NCBI RefSeq assembly: GCF_050947875.1
Contig: NC_134568.1
Location: 219,710,173 to 219,774,172, forward strand
Length of the DNA: 64,000 bases
DNA from: Dermacentor variabilis
Lineage: Eukaryota; Arthropoda; Arachnida; Ixodida; Ixodidae
Direction: 5' to 3'
Made by a program: the position numbers and the translations under genes. Of this stretch, positions 24,501 to 37,700 are shown piece by piece. Under the pieces are notes generated by a model, which saw only the letters and a program-made list of their open reading frames with translations, did no database searches and was not told the DNA's origin. Position 1 is the first letter of the stretch, and each line of letters opens with the position of its first letter.

Positions 24501-27500
24501 TGAGGCTACGAGCCTACACAACGTTCGCGCGTCAGAAATTACAGTACGCTGCCGCCCCACATGTGATCCGCATCGAAACCTCATCGATGCAACAGAAGCT
24601 GCCTAAACCTACCCGATTCGCTTCGCTTATTCAGATTTCTCCTCGTTTACCAGCGGGAGTGAACTGAAGAAGCGTACCCACCTTTGCCCTCTAAATGTCG
24701 GCCGAAAGGCTGCCAGACTTACGCTTTCATGAATATGACTATATATTATGACCAGATATTTATGTCATATCTATATTTATTATCAAGCATGTATATCTTA
24801 TAAAATATGCACACCACATTCTTGCATCGACTTTTCTAATCGGAGGGAAAATATAATGCAGATTACTTACCCTATGATACCTTTATTTTCCTTTCTTTTT
24901 CATTTTTTTTTTTTGCTCAGAGATTAAACTTTGTAAGTCACCTTTACGTTTCACGTATTGCGGATATAATCTGACTGTAACAAATGTTTTGGTTTAGCGC
25001 ACGTAGTATTGCTCATCTCTCTATTTACTTTCACAGGTACGCTTTTAGTACATGAAGTGCGCCTTGTATGCGGTACGTGTCGTCTCTATTTACAGGAAAC
25101 CCACACATCAAGTAATGTACCTTGATACCTTTGAGGTCAATAACGTGAAATGAAATGAAAGCATCGTGTACAGGAATAAACGGCTGCTTCAACGAAAGGC
25201 TTTACGGGGCTCTGTTAGGCTCCACTGACCAGTGACAACCACCTTCGTGTGCAGCTGGCTTCCTTCAGCTGGCGTGGTCCAAGGGCGCTGCCAACCACGC
25301 CTCCCTGAGCAGCGTGCTATGGCCTGTCCAGGACCAACCTCGCACCGTCGAGCTGTGGTACTACAGAAACATAACAGGAAATGGAATCCTCGAGGTCTAC
25401 CTGGTCGACAAAGTAGGCTTGCAACTCGCTAAGATCTGGACGCTGCCGAATGCTGCCGAGCCTGACACATGGTCCTTGGCTCGCGCGGAGATTCCTGATC
25501 AAACCGTGGACTTTAAGGTAAAAACAGTGTAGAGAGTGGTGGGATGTCCTTGCGGAACTACTTCAGCCGCCAAAAGTAGGGGCTGTTGCATTTGTAACGC
25601 TGAAGTTCGCTTCTGGAAGGTGCCGCGGATAAGTCTATAATTGTTCTATAGTCTAGAATTGTTACTGACTACTCGTCCATGAGCGAAATGCCGTTTTACG
25701 CGTTGCCGTGTTTCCATGCAATATAAAGCATCGCCATAGAAATTTGTGTAGACGAATGGCAGTAGTGCCTCCACATAAGAAAGTTTTACAGAATCACAAC
25801 CATTTTAACAATTCTTCTATATATACGTATAAACTGTTCTACAAAAACGGCTTTCAGAAAATTGTGTTACAGACTGGTCAAATCCCTTCAAAAGAGAGCT
25901 GACGATGTGGCACAGCTTCTGGACGGAAGTATGTTAAGCGCAACTGTTTTACACTTACTGCAGTGGTGTCTTTGTTTGCGGTGAAGTGCTGACTTAAGCT
26001 GGTACCGTATGCCACTGTGGTTCATATTTGGAACAAGGCGTGAGACCTGGCAAGATGACGATACTGGCGCATGTATCGTCTGCTCTCCTCCCAGTCTTCC
26101 GTACTGTTTAACGTATAAGCAACTACACCTGGCTTTGCGAGGGTTTGCATACGGCACGATACCTTTTGCTGAAGATGGTGATGAGTACAGAAGATATACA
26201 AGATCGTCTTGCAGATGATTTATCGCATCTTCCCATTGCAGGTGGTGATAGAAGGCAAGTTTAACCCACGTTCCAACGTGAACGCTGTGATTGCTGTTGA
26301 CAATGTGCTCCTTGACTTGGCCCCACCTGTCCATGTGGCTGACTGTGATTTTGACCGAGACCTTTGCGGATACGTCAGTAACTCCGACTCGGACTTTCGG
26401 TGGATTGTGGGCAGTGGTCGTGCGCTCAGAAGACAACCGGGTGCCCAAACCTACAATATGATTTCTTCCGGTAAGGCAGCCGCCGAGCAGCAAGCATTCG
26501 CTTACAACCAATGTTTTTGTTGCTTTGCACAGAAACACTTACCTCTTCATTATGACGTATAATATACATATGTTGGAGTCCGTGAGCAATATCACTTGGT
26601 AATATTTACCATTCGATAGTAGTAGCGACACAAAAATATAGTGATGAAAATAAGTAGTAATATAAGGTTGCTAACAAGAATGCCGGTTTACAGCATTCAC
26701 TGAAGGCAGTAGCTCACAATATCATTAGCAAAAAACGATAACTATGTAATGCAATAATATAATGCTACAGAAGTTATGTCATATTTATGCACAATGCAGT
26801 AAAGCAGATAACAGGTTGCCTATTATAGTAACAGGAAGGGTTCCAAGGGAAAGTAAATTCAGTCGAGGATGGCAGCCCAATTAGTTGGTGCTTTGAAATT
26901 ATGAAATTTGTAGATGATGTTGTTTATCTCTCCTTTAGGTGCGGGTAATCCTGGCCGATTCGCCTACGTGGACACCACTGTATCCGCAAACAATTCAGCC
27001 GCCCTCCGTAGCGCCCATTTTAGCAGCAAGGGCAATGAAACTTTGGTCGTGCGCTATTTCAGGAGCGGAACAGGTAAACACAAAAAACGAAAAATATGCC
27101 TCTGCATGGATCACTATGACAATAGCCTAGTTGTCTCTTACTGCGGACAGCAGCTGTGAACTAGAAAGTAGGCTGAGCGTGTTCGGTTGGGTCAGGTCGA
27201 GTCAAGTCGAGTCGAATCGAGTCGGTTCGACTCATTTCAATTTGTTCGAGTTGGGTCGGGTCGGGTCTGCTCCGGTCGGCAGGTCAGTCGGTTGGTCTCA
27301 ACAAGGTATTATTCAGCATAACCTGCGCACCCGCCGTGGTGGCGTAGGGGCTTTGATGTTGCGCTACTAATACCGAGTGCGCGGGATGAAATCTTTGCCG
27401 CGGCAGCCGCATTGCGATGGGGGCAAAATGCAAAAACACCCGTGCACCGTGCATTGGGTGCACTTAATAGAACCTTGGGTAGTAAAATTAATCCGGAAGC

Positions 27501-28711
27501 CCCTACTGTGCGCCTCATAAGCATATCGTTTTGGCACGCAAACCCCAGAATTTAATTTAATAACCTGCGCAGTGAACTATGTAGGTTAGGCGCACATATG
27601 ACACCGCACCGGTTTCCCGGGATGGCACAGAAGGAAGCGAAGCAGTTGAAGGGAATGGGCTCTGGCAGGGTGAGTGTGAGATAGCGATGAACAGCCTGGT
27701 AGTGGATGCGTGCTCTTCAAGTTCAAAGCAGAAGATGGTGCAATCCCAGAAGCTTAAACAAAGCGACTAATATTAGAGGAAAATAAGGCTGAAGGGCCCG
27801 TCTGCAGGACTGTCTTTAATATTCCAACAATTCTGTGAAACTGGGTTGTAGTTGAACGTTTTTCGAGTACCGGGCTCGTGACTATATCCCTATGGTCTGC
27901 TATATTATTGCAAGTTTTAGGCTGCTGTTCGCAGTAACTCTGTTAAATGAACTATATAGTCTATGATTGCGGTGTACAACTGTTCTTAGAAGGTATAAAA
28001 TATTGACAATAGCTGGCAGAGTGTTTTCGTTATTTCTCAAGCGATTACGTTTAAACTTAAACTGGTAAATTATTGGCGTAAGAGAGAGAGTGCTAAAAAT
28101 GCATTTACATTCCAGTGAAAGTCGTCCCCAACTGCTAAACAGGAGACATTTTCGGATGTCACATCTGCTGAGCATTGATCTGCTAAGCAGTGTCTGGTAA
28201 GCAATAGTGATGGCATGTCTGCTTGCAGACATCACTATTGCTTGGCTTCAATTTCTCAATTTAAACATGTGTCCTATAGTTTTTTACTATAGTATATTTA
28301 CTAAAAAGTTATTTAGTGAATATGTTAGTTAGCTATTTAGACATTTCGTTTCTCGTGCTATTAATGTTCGCCTTTTCAAGTAATCCACCTGAACAGTCCA
28401 GTTATTGGGTTCAGGTGCTGCTTGCTATTGGAAAAAAAAATGTATTGATCCCAAGCAAGGTGATTCTAATTGACATTAAGAAAAAAAAAAGGGAGCTGGG
28501 CAGGCTATGTAATGCGTAGGTTAGATAAGCGATGGACCATTAGGGTTACAGAATGGGTGCCAAGAGAAGGAAAGCGCAGTCGAGGACGGCAGACGACTAG
28601 GTGGGGTGATGAAATTAAGAAATTCGCGGGCGCTAGTTGGAATCGGTTGGCGCAGGACAGGGGTAATTGGAGATCGCAGGGAAAGGCCTCCGTCCTGAAG
28701 TGGACATAAAA

Positions 28712-28753
<42 letters not shown>

Positions 28754-31700
28754 AGTGGTGGTGGTGGTCTTGCGATGACGATGGTGATGCGAACGAACGG
28801 TCAAGATGAATTCTAACGGCAGTTCGAACAACTGTTTTTAATATCATTCTATGCAGCGTTCAACCTCATGCAATGATTATTTTTATTCATAACAAGGGTC
28901 ACAACTTTACTTAATTTTTGTTTATGCGCTACAACGCTCACAAAGCTACGCCGAGATGGAAAAAGCAAATGAAGGGTATGCACAGTGTGAGACGTCCACG
29001 CAGCGATGTCAGGAGGACACAGGCGATGTACGGCGCTTGTCGAGGGAAGGACGGTGATGGCAGGTGTATCCACTAAGAAGTACAGCACATACCGGATTTC
29101 ATTGAAGGATTCCGCACCTCCTGTGTCACAGTGGTACATAACCATTCTGGAGGATTGGCCAAAAACTGGCACACATCCGTGGAGATTCTCAATGGCGAAA
29201 TCATAGAAATTCAAATAAATCAATGACTGCGATGAGCATAACGAGCTACATATACCGTTGAGATTGGTTCAATGTAAGAATTTTTTTTTTTGTTATGCAA
29301 GGTGCGCCTACTGGCCCAATGTACTTTGTTGGTCAGCATACAGTAGTTACATAAGCTTGTTTGCATGCACTTACATTCGGCGCACGTATGGCCTTCGTAT
29401 ATATTTGCCCACAACTATATCCGCCTAGATGCCCATGCACTGACCCAGCAGCTGACAGCACCAGCCATGCCAAACCCGGAAGGGTATAGGCAAAGAAAGC
29501 TTCGCTTTAAACATCTCTTCGAACTCAACAAAACACCCTGTATATGTAATATACATATAACCGCTCTGCTTCTTGAAGTAGGCGCACCTCCTATGCTTAA
29601 ACGAATCGGTGTAGACGCGCGCGCTTTCCTGCCATTATTGGATGCGGCAAGTGTTATTTCGCTTGTAAACGCGCCCGTTGTTGTTTTCGCACAGCCTTAA
29701 AGTCCTTCCAAATCTACCAGCTGGTCCTAAGCAGTGGAGCCAAGGAGACGACTCGGCTCCTCCTAGCCGACCTGCTCCCGAAAGAGCAGTGGCAGCGCGT
29801 CGAGCTCCCTCTGCACAAGGCCGGCCACAGCCAGCTCGAGTTCACGCTCACGGGTTCCTCCAGTCAGACAGGAGGAGTTGCGGCCATCGCGGGCGTCAGT
29901 GTCGCATCTGCAGCGAAAGGTGAGCGAGACAGGCGTGACATAGGTGAGCGGAAACAGCGCTCGCGCAGGTCTTTGTGCGAACCGCGTGCTGACCTCACGT
30001 CGAGAACGAACGAGGCGATCAACAGATACCATTCCGCCTGAACTTCTGTTATTTTGTTACGGATTGCTTATTAGAAAATTTTAGGATGCGGGTGGTGCTT
30101 TTTGAGGCTTTTAAAAATAAAATGCAGTTATATAGCGCTCACTTTGTTTACCCGGTATACGGTCGCTGACTGTCAAAATGGGGGGTGTTTCCTTGGGAGA
30201 TGTGAACTTGAAGGAAAGGCCCTTTTTACGAGGCATTATAGAGAAATATTAGTTACGCTGTATGTATACCTCACGTTTCTCCAATAGCAGAACGTCCACA
30301 ATGGGTGACGTCGCCCTGAAGTTCTCGCACCATCTCGCTGTGATGTCATGGATATTTACGATGCCTACTTTAGTCCAGTAATTTGCTTCTCGCTAAGAAA
30401 TGGCTACACTGGGTTCCAAAGAAACCACTGACTCAAGCCAACAAGTTTCGACAACTTTACAATTTCCACGATGGTCGAAATACAAGAAAATAGGCTCAAA
30501 TCCGTTACCGCACACTGATCTAACGGTGCTGTGGTTTCTGGCTGAGCAGCGCTAAGAAAAAGAAGTTGCGCGAAGTTCGGTTTTCATTTTCTCCAGTAAT
30601 TATCAAACATTTCCTGCTAAATGAATAAAAATAAAGTTTTGAGAATGGCAGTCGATCATGCGCACAATGTTTACTCTAGCTTTGCTCGCACAATTTGCCA
30701 CCAATTAGCGCAACTCTTGTACTGTCACTCACCGAATGGAATATCAATACCTACCGGTATCCTTACGCTAACTCAGCAATCATCAAAATAACTACGTTTC
30801 TGCTTCATCATATGTGTATTTGCACCATTTATTTGTATCTGTATGTACTGTTATATGTATTTCTTTTTAGAGATTTACTAAATATTCTCCCTGATGTGTT
30901 AATTTGTATCAGTTTTATGTGGCATATTATGTATCTTGTTTTCAATTCTGTTTTCGTCCTCTTCCCCCTATCTAATGCCCATTTGGCCGTATGGATATGT
31001 AAATAAATAAAAATAAAATTATTCATAATGAAACCTAATTTGTTTTTAATTATGCAAATAAGTATAAGACAGTAACAAGCATTTAAATTCTCAGCAATAT
31101 TAAGTTTTCAGCTTTGAGTTTCACATGAGAAGAGCTAAATGGCGCATTTTCTGAAAATATTCTCTTACGCTCAAAGGCTTACAGTGTTCTCTCTCTTTCT
31201 CTCTTCTTTTCTTTTATTGACTCTAAACGCGGCGCTTAATTAACGTTCAGTTTGAAAAGTTCGCAATAAGAACAAAGACTATTTCTCTCAATTGCAGGTG
31301 GATCAGAAACACCAGAGGAACCGATTCCAGGTAATTAAATGAATACGACGACACTAAATCCTTCATGGCGCCTGTGGGTATAGTCGCCATCTCCCTTTCG
31401 CGTCTGTAAATGCGTAGAAGTAGTGCTCTAAGTAACGAACAAACTTCATTTGACATTTTCGCCAGCAAGGGCTACCTATATAACTTAACATGGTTTCTCA
31501 GCTGAGCTAGTTGGCTCAATATTTCCCGGAAATCAGCAGACACTTATTTTGACAAGACGGACGGAAGGCGACATCAGCAATGTGTCGCCTTCTGTGCGTC
31601 AAAACACATAAGTGTCGGATGATTTCCGAGAAATACCTATAACGTATATGCTGCCTCTTCTTTAGAATGACATATCCGTAGTTCCTACGTGTATTCAGCC

Positions 31701-34700
31701 ATAAGGTATTTAACCGCACCATTCCCGAATCAGCGAAGCTCCCAATGGTCACCACGTTTCAAGTGCCCTACACGCTGTTTGTAGAAAACTTTCGCGAGTC
31801 AGCCGATTGTCTCATCAAAGCGCCTTGCCCATAAAGGTGCGCTCACCCGAACAGCCACTGGACATTGCTGGCGAAACTATTCGGGTAAATGCCACGACAA
31901 GAAAAAAAAAAGATATTGATTTAATGAACCCAGGGTTGTATGCTCACGCCCACTCCGTATGCACTCTCGCATAAAGGTATTGGCTAAGACGGCAGTATAG
32001 TTTATGGAACTTCTATATGCACTGTCGCCTGGCGGATTCCAGAGTGCACTCGCGGTGCATGCCTGTTGCGTTGCGAATCGAGGCACCCTAGTTGTGAACG
32101 TGTCGAAGCACTCCGGCACTCTCATAGTTTCTGTGAGGCAGCGAGAGTTACGGCGATGGGGTGAGATGGTGGGACGCAGTGTCGGAAGATCTTACATAAA
32201 TGGAAAAGGGAACGTGCACAGCAAGCAACGAAAAAGAACGGTATTGGGGGCAAGCTCCATCACTGGAAAAGCTGCCGCCGCCGCCGTCGGCGTGACATGG
32301 TATGAGGTATCACGTGGACACAGCGCCCGCGTCGGCTGCTTCGGAAACGCTGCAACAAGCTGAAACCGAAATTGTAAAGTCCCACCTGCGCTTCGGTTAT
32401 GATTAAGTGGGGAGGTTTTCCCACTTCGGGCTTCTGCCTGACAACACATGAAAGTACTACAGTAGGTAGTGGCTGCCAGCCTTCACGCGTCCACGTCACA
32501 CGTACACAGGACAAGAAGCTGCGTGAAGCTTGGATCGCGAAATTTGTACCAATGGCTGCTTGCCGGTTCTAACTCGTGCCAGCAAGCACTTCCGTCAGGA
32601 ACATTTTTGCCATGGCGTCGGGGCTGTGAGGTTCAGCGAGTAGCAGAAAGCGCGTACTGAGACTCCCGCGCGCGCTGCCCGGCTAATGTCATGAAGCTTT
32701 GATCTATGAAGTCGTTGATGGTAGATACTGGCAAGTCCACTGGGATGGGAAGGGAACGGTAAGAAACACATTAAGACAATTACGGCCCAAGCACTCCGTA
32801 CAGATGGCTAACCAGCGAAGTTGAAATGTGCGGCCCCGGTGTTTATCACTGGGTTAATCCCGACGGTTCATTAAACGATTGTTTGTTAGACTGTCGGATC
32901 CTCGGTACGCAGTTGCCGCTTGCGCTCGGCTGCACGAGCCTGTTCTTGTGCCCGGGCTGCAGCATCGGCACGGCTTAGATGAGCTCGTTCCCGGTTCTGC
33001 CTGCTCCTCAGAAGTGCGTATGACGCGTGGCCTACCCATTTGGAAGCCGGAGAGAAACTGCTGCTCGAGCGCTCGGCTGTGACGAAGAGCAATGACGTCA
33101 CTACTGGCGCAGCCAATCGCGCGCCTCTCTTTGTCTTTTCTTTTTCGCGCGTCGATCGATCGAAGTCCCTGGTTATAGCGAAATTATTTTTGAACATCTC
33201 TTATAGGGTCCACGCAACAATGGTTGCTTGAGAGAGAGAGAGAGAGAGAGAGAAGGGAAGAAGGAAAGGCAGGGAGGTTAACCAGACTGAGTCCAGTTTG
33301 CTACCCTACACGTGGGGAGGGGAATGGGGAGTGAAAGAGAGAAAGAGAGAGAACTTAGGTGTAGGATGTCTATAGTCGGGCGCTCAAGTCTGTTGCCTTC
33401 AGGTAGTGAAAAAGCGCTCGAACTGCTTTCTGCGCTAATGAACTGTGAGGCCAGGCTCCCAAGATCTTCGCTTCCGCAAATGGCCTGTCAACCAGTCTAT
33501 TCAAGGCACACTGGAGAGTCTCACGTTGATTATCGAATGAGAACAGTGGCACAGAAGGTGACTGATGGTCTCTTCACACTTGCACTTAGCGCACATTGGT
33601 GAATCCGCCATTCCGATACGATAGCCGTAGGAGTTGGTGAATGCTACTCCTACCCACAGCCGACACAGCTGTGTTGCATCACGTCGTGGAAGATTCGCTG
33701 GTAATTTAAGTTTCAGTGATGGGTCGAGGCTGTATAAACGACTTACAGTTCTGTGGTGTATGCGAGTAACTTAACGTGATGGTACGAGCGAGACTACGAA
33801 GCTCTCTTGCAGCGTCGACTCTCGATAAAGGTATAAGGAGTGTCGGTGAGCCAGCCTGGGCACGTCGGGCAACGTCATCGGCGAGGTGATTACCAATGAT
33901 GCCACAATGTCCCGGCAGCCACTGAAATATGATATCATGTCCTCGTTCAGAAGCGCAATGGCAGGTTTCGTTGATTTGTGACACCAGCTGTTCATAATTG
34001 CCACGTCATAAACTTCGCAAGCTCTGGAGGGCTGCTTTCGACTCACAAAATATTGCCCATTGGCTGGGCGGTTCTTTTTCAATATATTCGACAGCAGCGC
34101 GAAGAGCGGCCAGATCGGAACCTGTAGATGTCGTTACGTGTGATGTCCTAAACTTGATGACGATCGATTGAAATGGTAGAACAATGGCGCCCGTAGAATT
34201 TTCCGAGACGGAACCATCCGTGTATACATGGATTCGGTTAGCGTATGAACGATGCAAAAGTTCCAATGTGATCTGCTTGAGAGCCGCGGTGGTCAGGCTA
34301 GCTTTCTTCGATATTCCTGGAACAGCAAGGTACACAGGAGGCTTTTTCAAGCACCACATAGGGGATGGCGTTCTTGTTGCGGGTGAGTGCCTCAAAGACA
34401 AAGAGTGCCGGTTAGCCGCAATTGATCTGGAGAACGCTGCATTGGGTCTTTTCTCAGGCAAGCGAGCGAGATGGTGGTCAGGCACTCTGGATATATGGCG
34501 AACATGCGCCCGGAGTGCGTCGATAGCTATATAGGTCAATATTGGGTGGTCTCCCGCGGTGGCAATTGTTGCCACAGTTGAGGCATTTCGAGGTAGCCCG
34601 AGACATGTTCGAACGGCTTGGCCTTAAATGCTCTGTAGGACGTGGATGTTAGTTTTGTAAGCATTGGACAGCACTGGTGTGCTGTATCGCAAGCATCCTA

Positions 34701-37700
34701 GGAAGAGCGTCCTGTATAGTTGAAGCATAGATGCCACGGATGTGCCCCACGTTTTACCGGCAAGAAACTTTAGTATATGGGAGATAGAAGTAAGCCTCTT
34801 CTTCAAGTATGAGATGTGGGGGCTCCATTTCTAGGCGTTATTATAATGGTTGCTTGAGTTCTGTCAAATTATCTATGGCCTAAAGCTCACGGCACGGTGC
34901 GAAAACGCGCTCGCAGCGACAGCGAAACATTGTGCGCTGACCATGCATGCAGACGCGCAGTCGGCCACTGAGAACCCGTGTGATCGATACATTCAGGCTT
35001 CATTCTGTTATGGCCCATTTTGTTATACAGACGCTCCACTATAAGACATATTTCGCATAGTTTGATCTGAGCGAGTGCTTGCCTTTCACGCAAGAAACCG
35101 GTTCGGGGGACTCCATCGCGGCGACCGCGCGCAGTGGGCGTTCACTGGACGTGTTCGTAAAGAGAGAGCGTCTATAAACCATTCTGTGCTTTCTGTGTGC
35201 CCAAGATTATTATTTTGATGGTAAAAAACTTGTGTCGTTTCGAGAGTACTTTCAGCAATGTCCAGGAGGGCTCCGGTGTGTTTTTATTCAGCGCTGGTTG
35301 CCAAACCTATGAGGAGCACGCCGTGTTTTTCCTCATACCACGGAACTGAGGTGCTCCCGGCAGATGGCGACTCCGTAAGCCCTCGCCGCCAATATGCAAG
35401 TAAACAGGAGAATGATACGACGAGCAGGGAGAGGGGCTACGACAGTCAAATTATTTAAAATTACAGGATACACAGTTCCGTCGCAACTTTGTTGTATATT
35501 TTTTGTCAAGGAATCTTCTGATATGCAACTCGACGGACGCCGAAGAAGGGGCAACAGCCGCCACGCCTAAGACACGATTTCGGTATTAGACGAGCTCTAT
35601 ACTGCGGTCGCGGTACAGTAAGATCGCCCTACATAGACAAAATAAATCAAAGAAGCAAGCAATAAAAAGAGGCACATATCAATGCTGCATCCTCCTCTCC
35701 ACTTTTTCTCCCTGCATAGACAAAATAAATCAAAGAAGCAAGCAAGTAAAAAAACAAAAGGCACATATCATTGCTGCATCCTCCTCTCCGCTTTTTCGCC
35801 CTACATAGGCAAAATAAATCAAAGAAGCAAGCAAATAAAAAAAAACAAAAGGCACATATCGATGCTGCCTCCTCCTTTCCGCTTTTTTTATTTTTACAGC
35901 GAAACTGTATATGGCTAAGGTTCCATGCATTTTTGTTCTCCGTGAGCGAAAACTATCATCATCAATGGCTCATACCTCCGTAAGCATTCATGCACCCGTA
36001 AGCAAGCAAAAAATGCAATGGCTCATAGCACCGTAAGGCAGAGACTAGGAGTACTCAGCAAAGTGAAGCGAACATGCTTAAATTCCTTCTAATCACGCAT
36101 ACAATATACAGAACCCCATGTCGAAAGCTGTCGTCATCAATGGCTCATGCCCCCGTGAGCGATAGCTCATACCCCCGTAAGCAAGCAAAAAATGCAATGA
36201 GTCATAGTCCCGTAAGGTTCATGGCTACTCACTTTGCGTGAATTAGCTGTGATGACATTACCCCTGTTGTCGTTGCCGGTGATATCAATGTGGATGTGTC
36301 GGTACTGAAAAGGGAGCGGTTTACGCGTTACGTGTTGCAGGCGTATCCACTGCGATGCCACACCGATCAAGCCCAACCGACCACCCAACGGCGTATGTGC
36401 ATCGATTTGACAGTATCAAAGAATGTGATTGCAGTTGCGAGTGAAATAATGACCACCGATCAAGACAATAAATGACTGTGCGGTTTCGTTACGATGACCA
36501 CCCATCAAGACAATAAATGCGTTCGTATCTTTGTTCAAAATTTTGTCACCTCCGTGTCGTGTGCTAAACAGCTTCGCTGGTCAACCACCTTCACAGAGTG
36601 GAAAGGCTCATGGTTTTTTTTTTTGCACTTCTTTGTGTGAGCACGAAAAGCTGTAGGCTATACGCAGGGGCAGTTTCATTTTGTCGCCCAACCGCTGACA
36701 CGTTAATGAAATAATTGCCATATATTCTGGCCGTACTGGATGCTTGTATATTTAAGCGGGGAATTCTTATCAGGTTCCGTTGCTGCTCTTTTTTCACTTA
36801 TTCGTGTGTTTGCGCGCTCACGTTTTGACACATCGCAGCTATCGTCTGACCTCTTCATGAGAACAGTAAAATCGCCTATTTTTTTTTCTCGTTCACATGG
36901 GTTCTCACAGATCTTAACTGCACATTTGACGACGGCAGCTATTGTCTCTGGAAGTCAGACACGAATGCAGAGGGACAGGCGCAGTGGAAGCTGAGCGACA
37001 CGGCAACAGGGCAGCCCTCCTTCCCACTCTTCGACCATTCAACAAGAAATTCGACCGGTAAGATTACTTTCCAAGATTGCTGGGGGCTTGTCACATGTTG
37101 CATTTTGGAAACGTATATGAAAGGAAGGCGGTGTAATTGGGTTATAAAAGGAGCTCTGCAGTGCTCACTGGATTGAAAAAATTAACTGAATTATAGCAAA
37201 AACATACACGCAGGCAAGGAAAAAGTATGCCATCTTCCTGCGTTGTGTGTCTTCTCGAGTGGCACTGTATTTCTGAGCGCGTAACAGTAGTGTGTACGCC
37301 CTTGTACGCGCATATGTGATATTAAGCACGCGCCAACCATTTTGGCTACATCCATCATTGCACTGTTAGAACTGAAAAATTATCACTGTCTCGAATTCCC
37401 TTTTTTTTCAATAATAGCCTGTTTTCACATATATGATTACCATCGCCGCTGTCCTGGGTCCTACTTCAATATGTGCGTTCTGGCAACTGGGGTACCATGA
37501 CGTAAAACTATTCCAAACTTTTCTATTCCAATTCTGCAATCAGCCCTCCGCGATTGGTCAAAAACTTGTTTGGACCACCCGCACTTTACCTGTTTGTCAC
37601 AGGACGTCACAAAAACCGCGATAGCTGCCCATCTGATATGACGTGTACACACTGATTATGCACGATTTGACCGAACAAAAGAAAAATGGTTATTTCTGAT

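Noticed and set aside
25888..26538. 216-codon minus-strand frame
   Set aside because: Shadow of MAM exon 12, whose plus-strand frame has domain motifs and splice sites.
28505..28847. Minus-strand frames with poly-Ile or poly-His
   Set aside because: Created by the GAT microsatellite and antisense to the RTE-like fragment.
35626..36230. CRISPR-like array
   Set aside because: Units are contiguous 83-92-bp tandem copies without unique spacers, in a eukaryotic intron.
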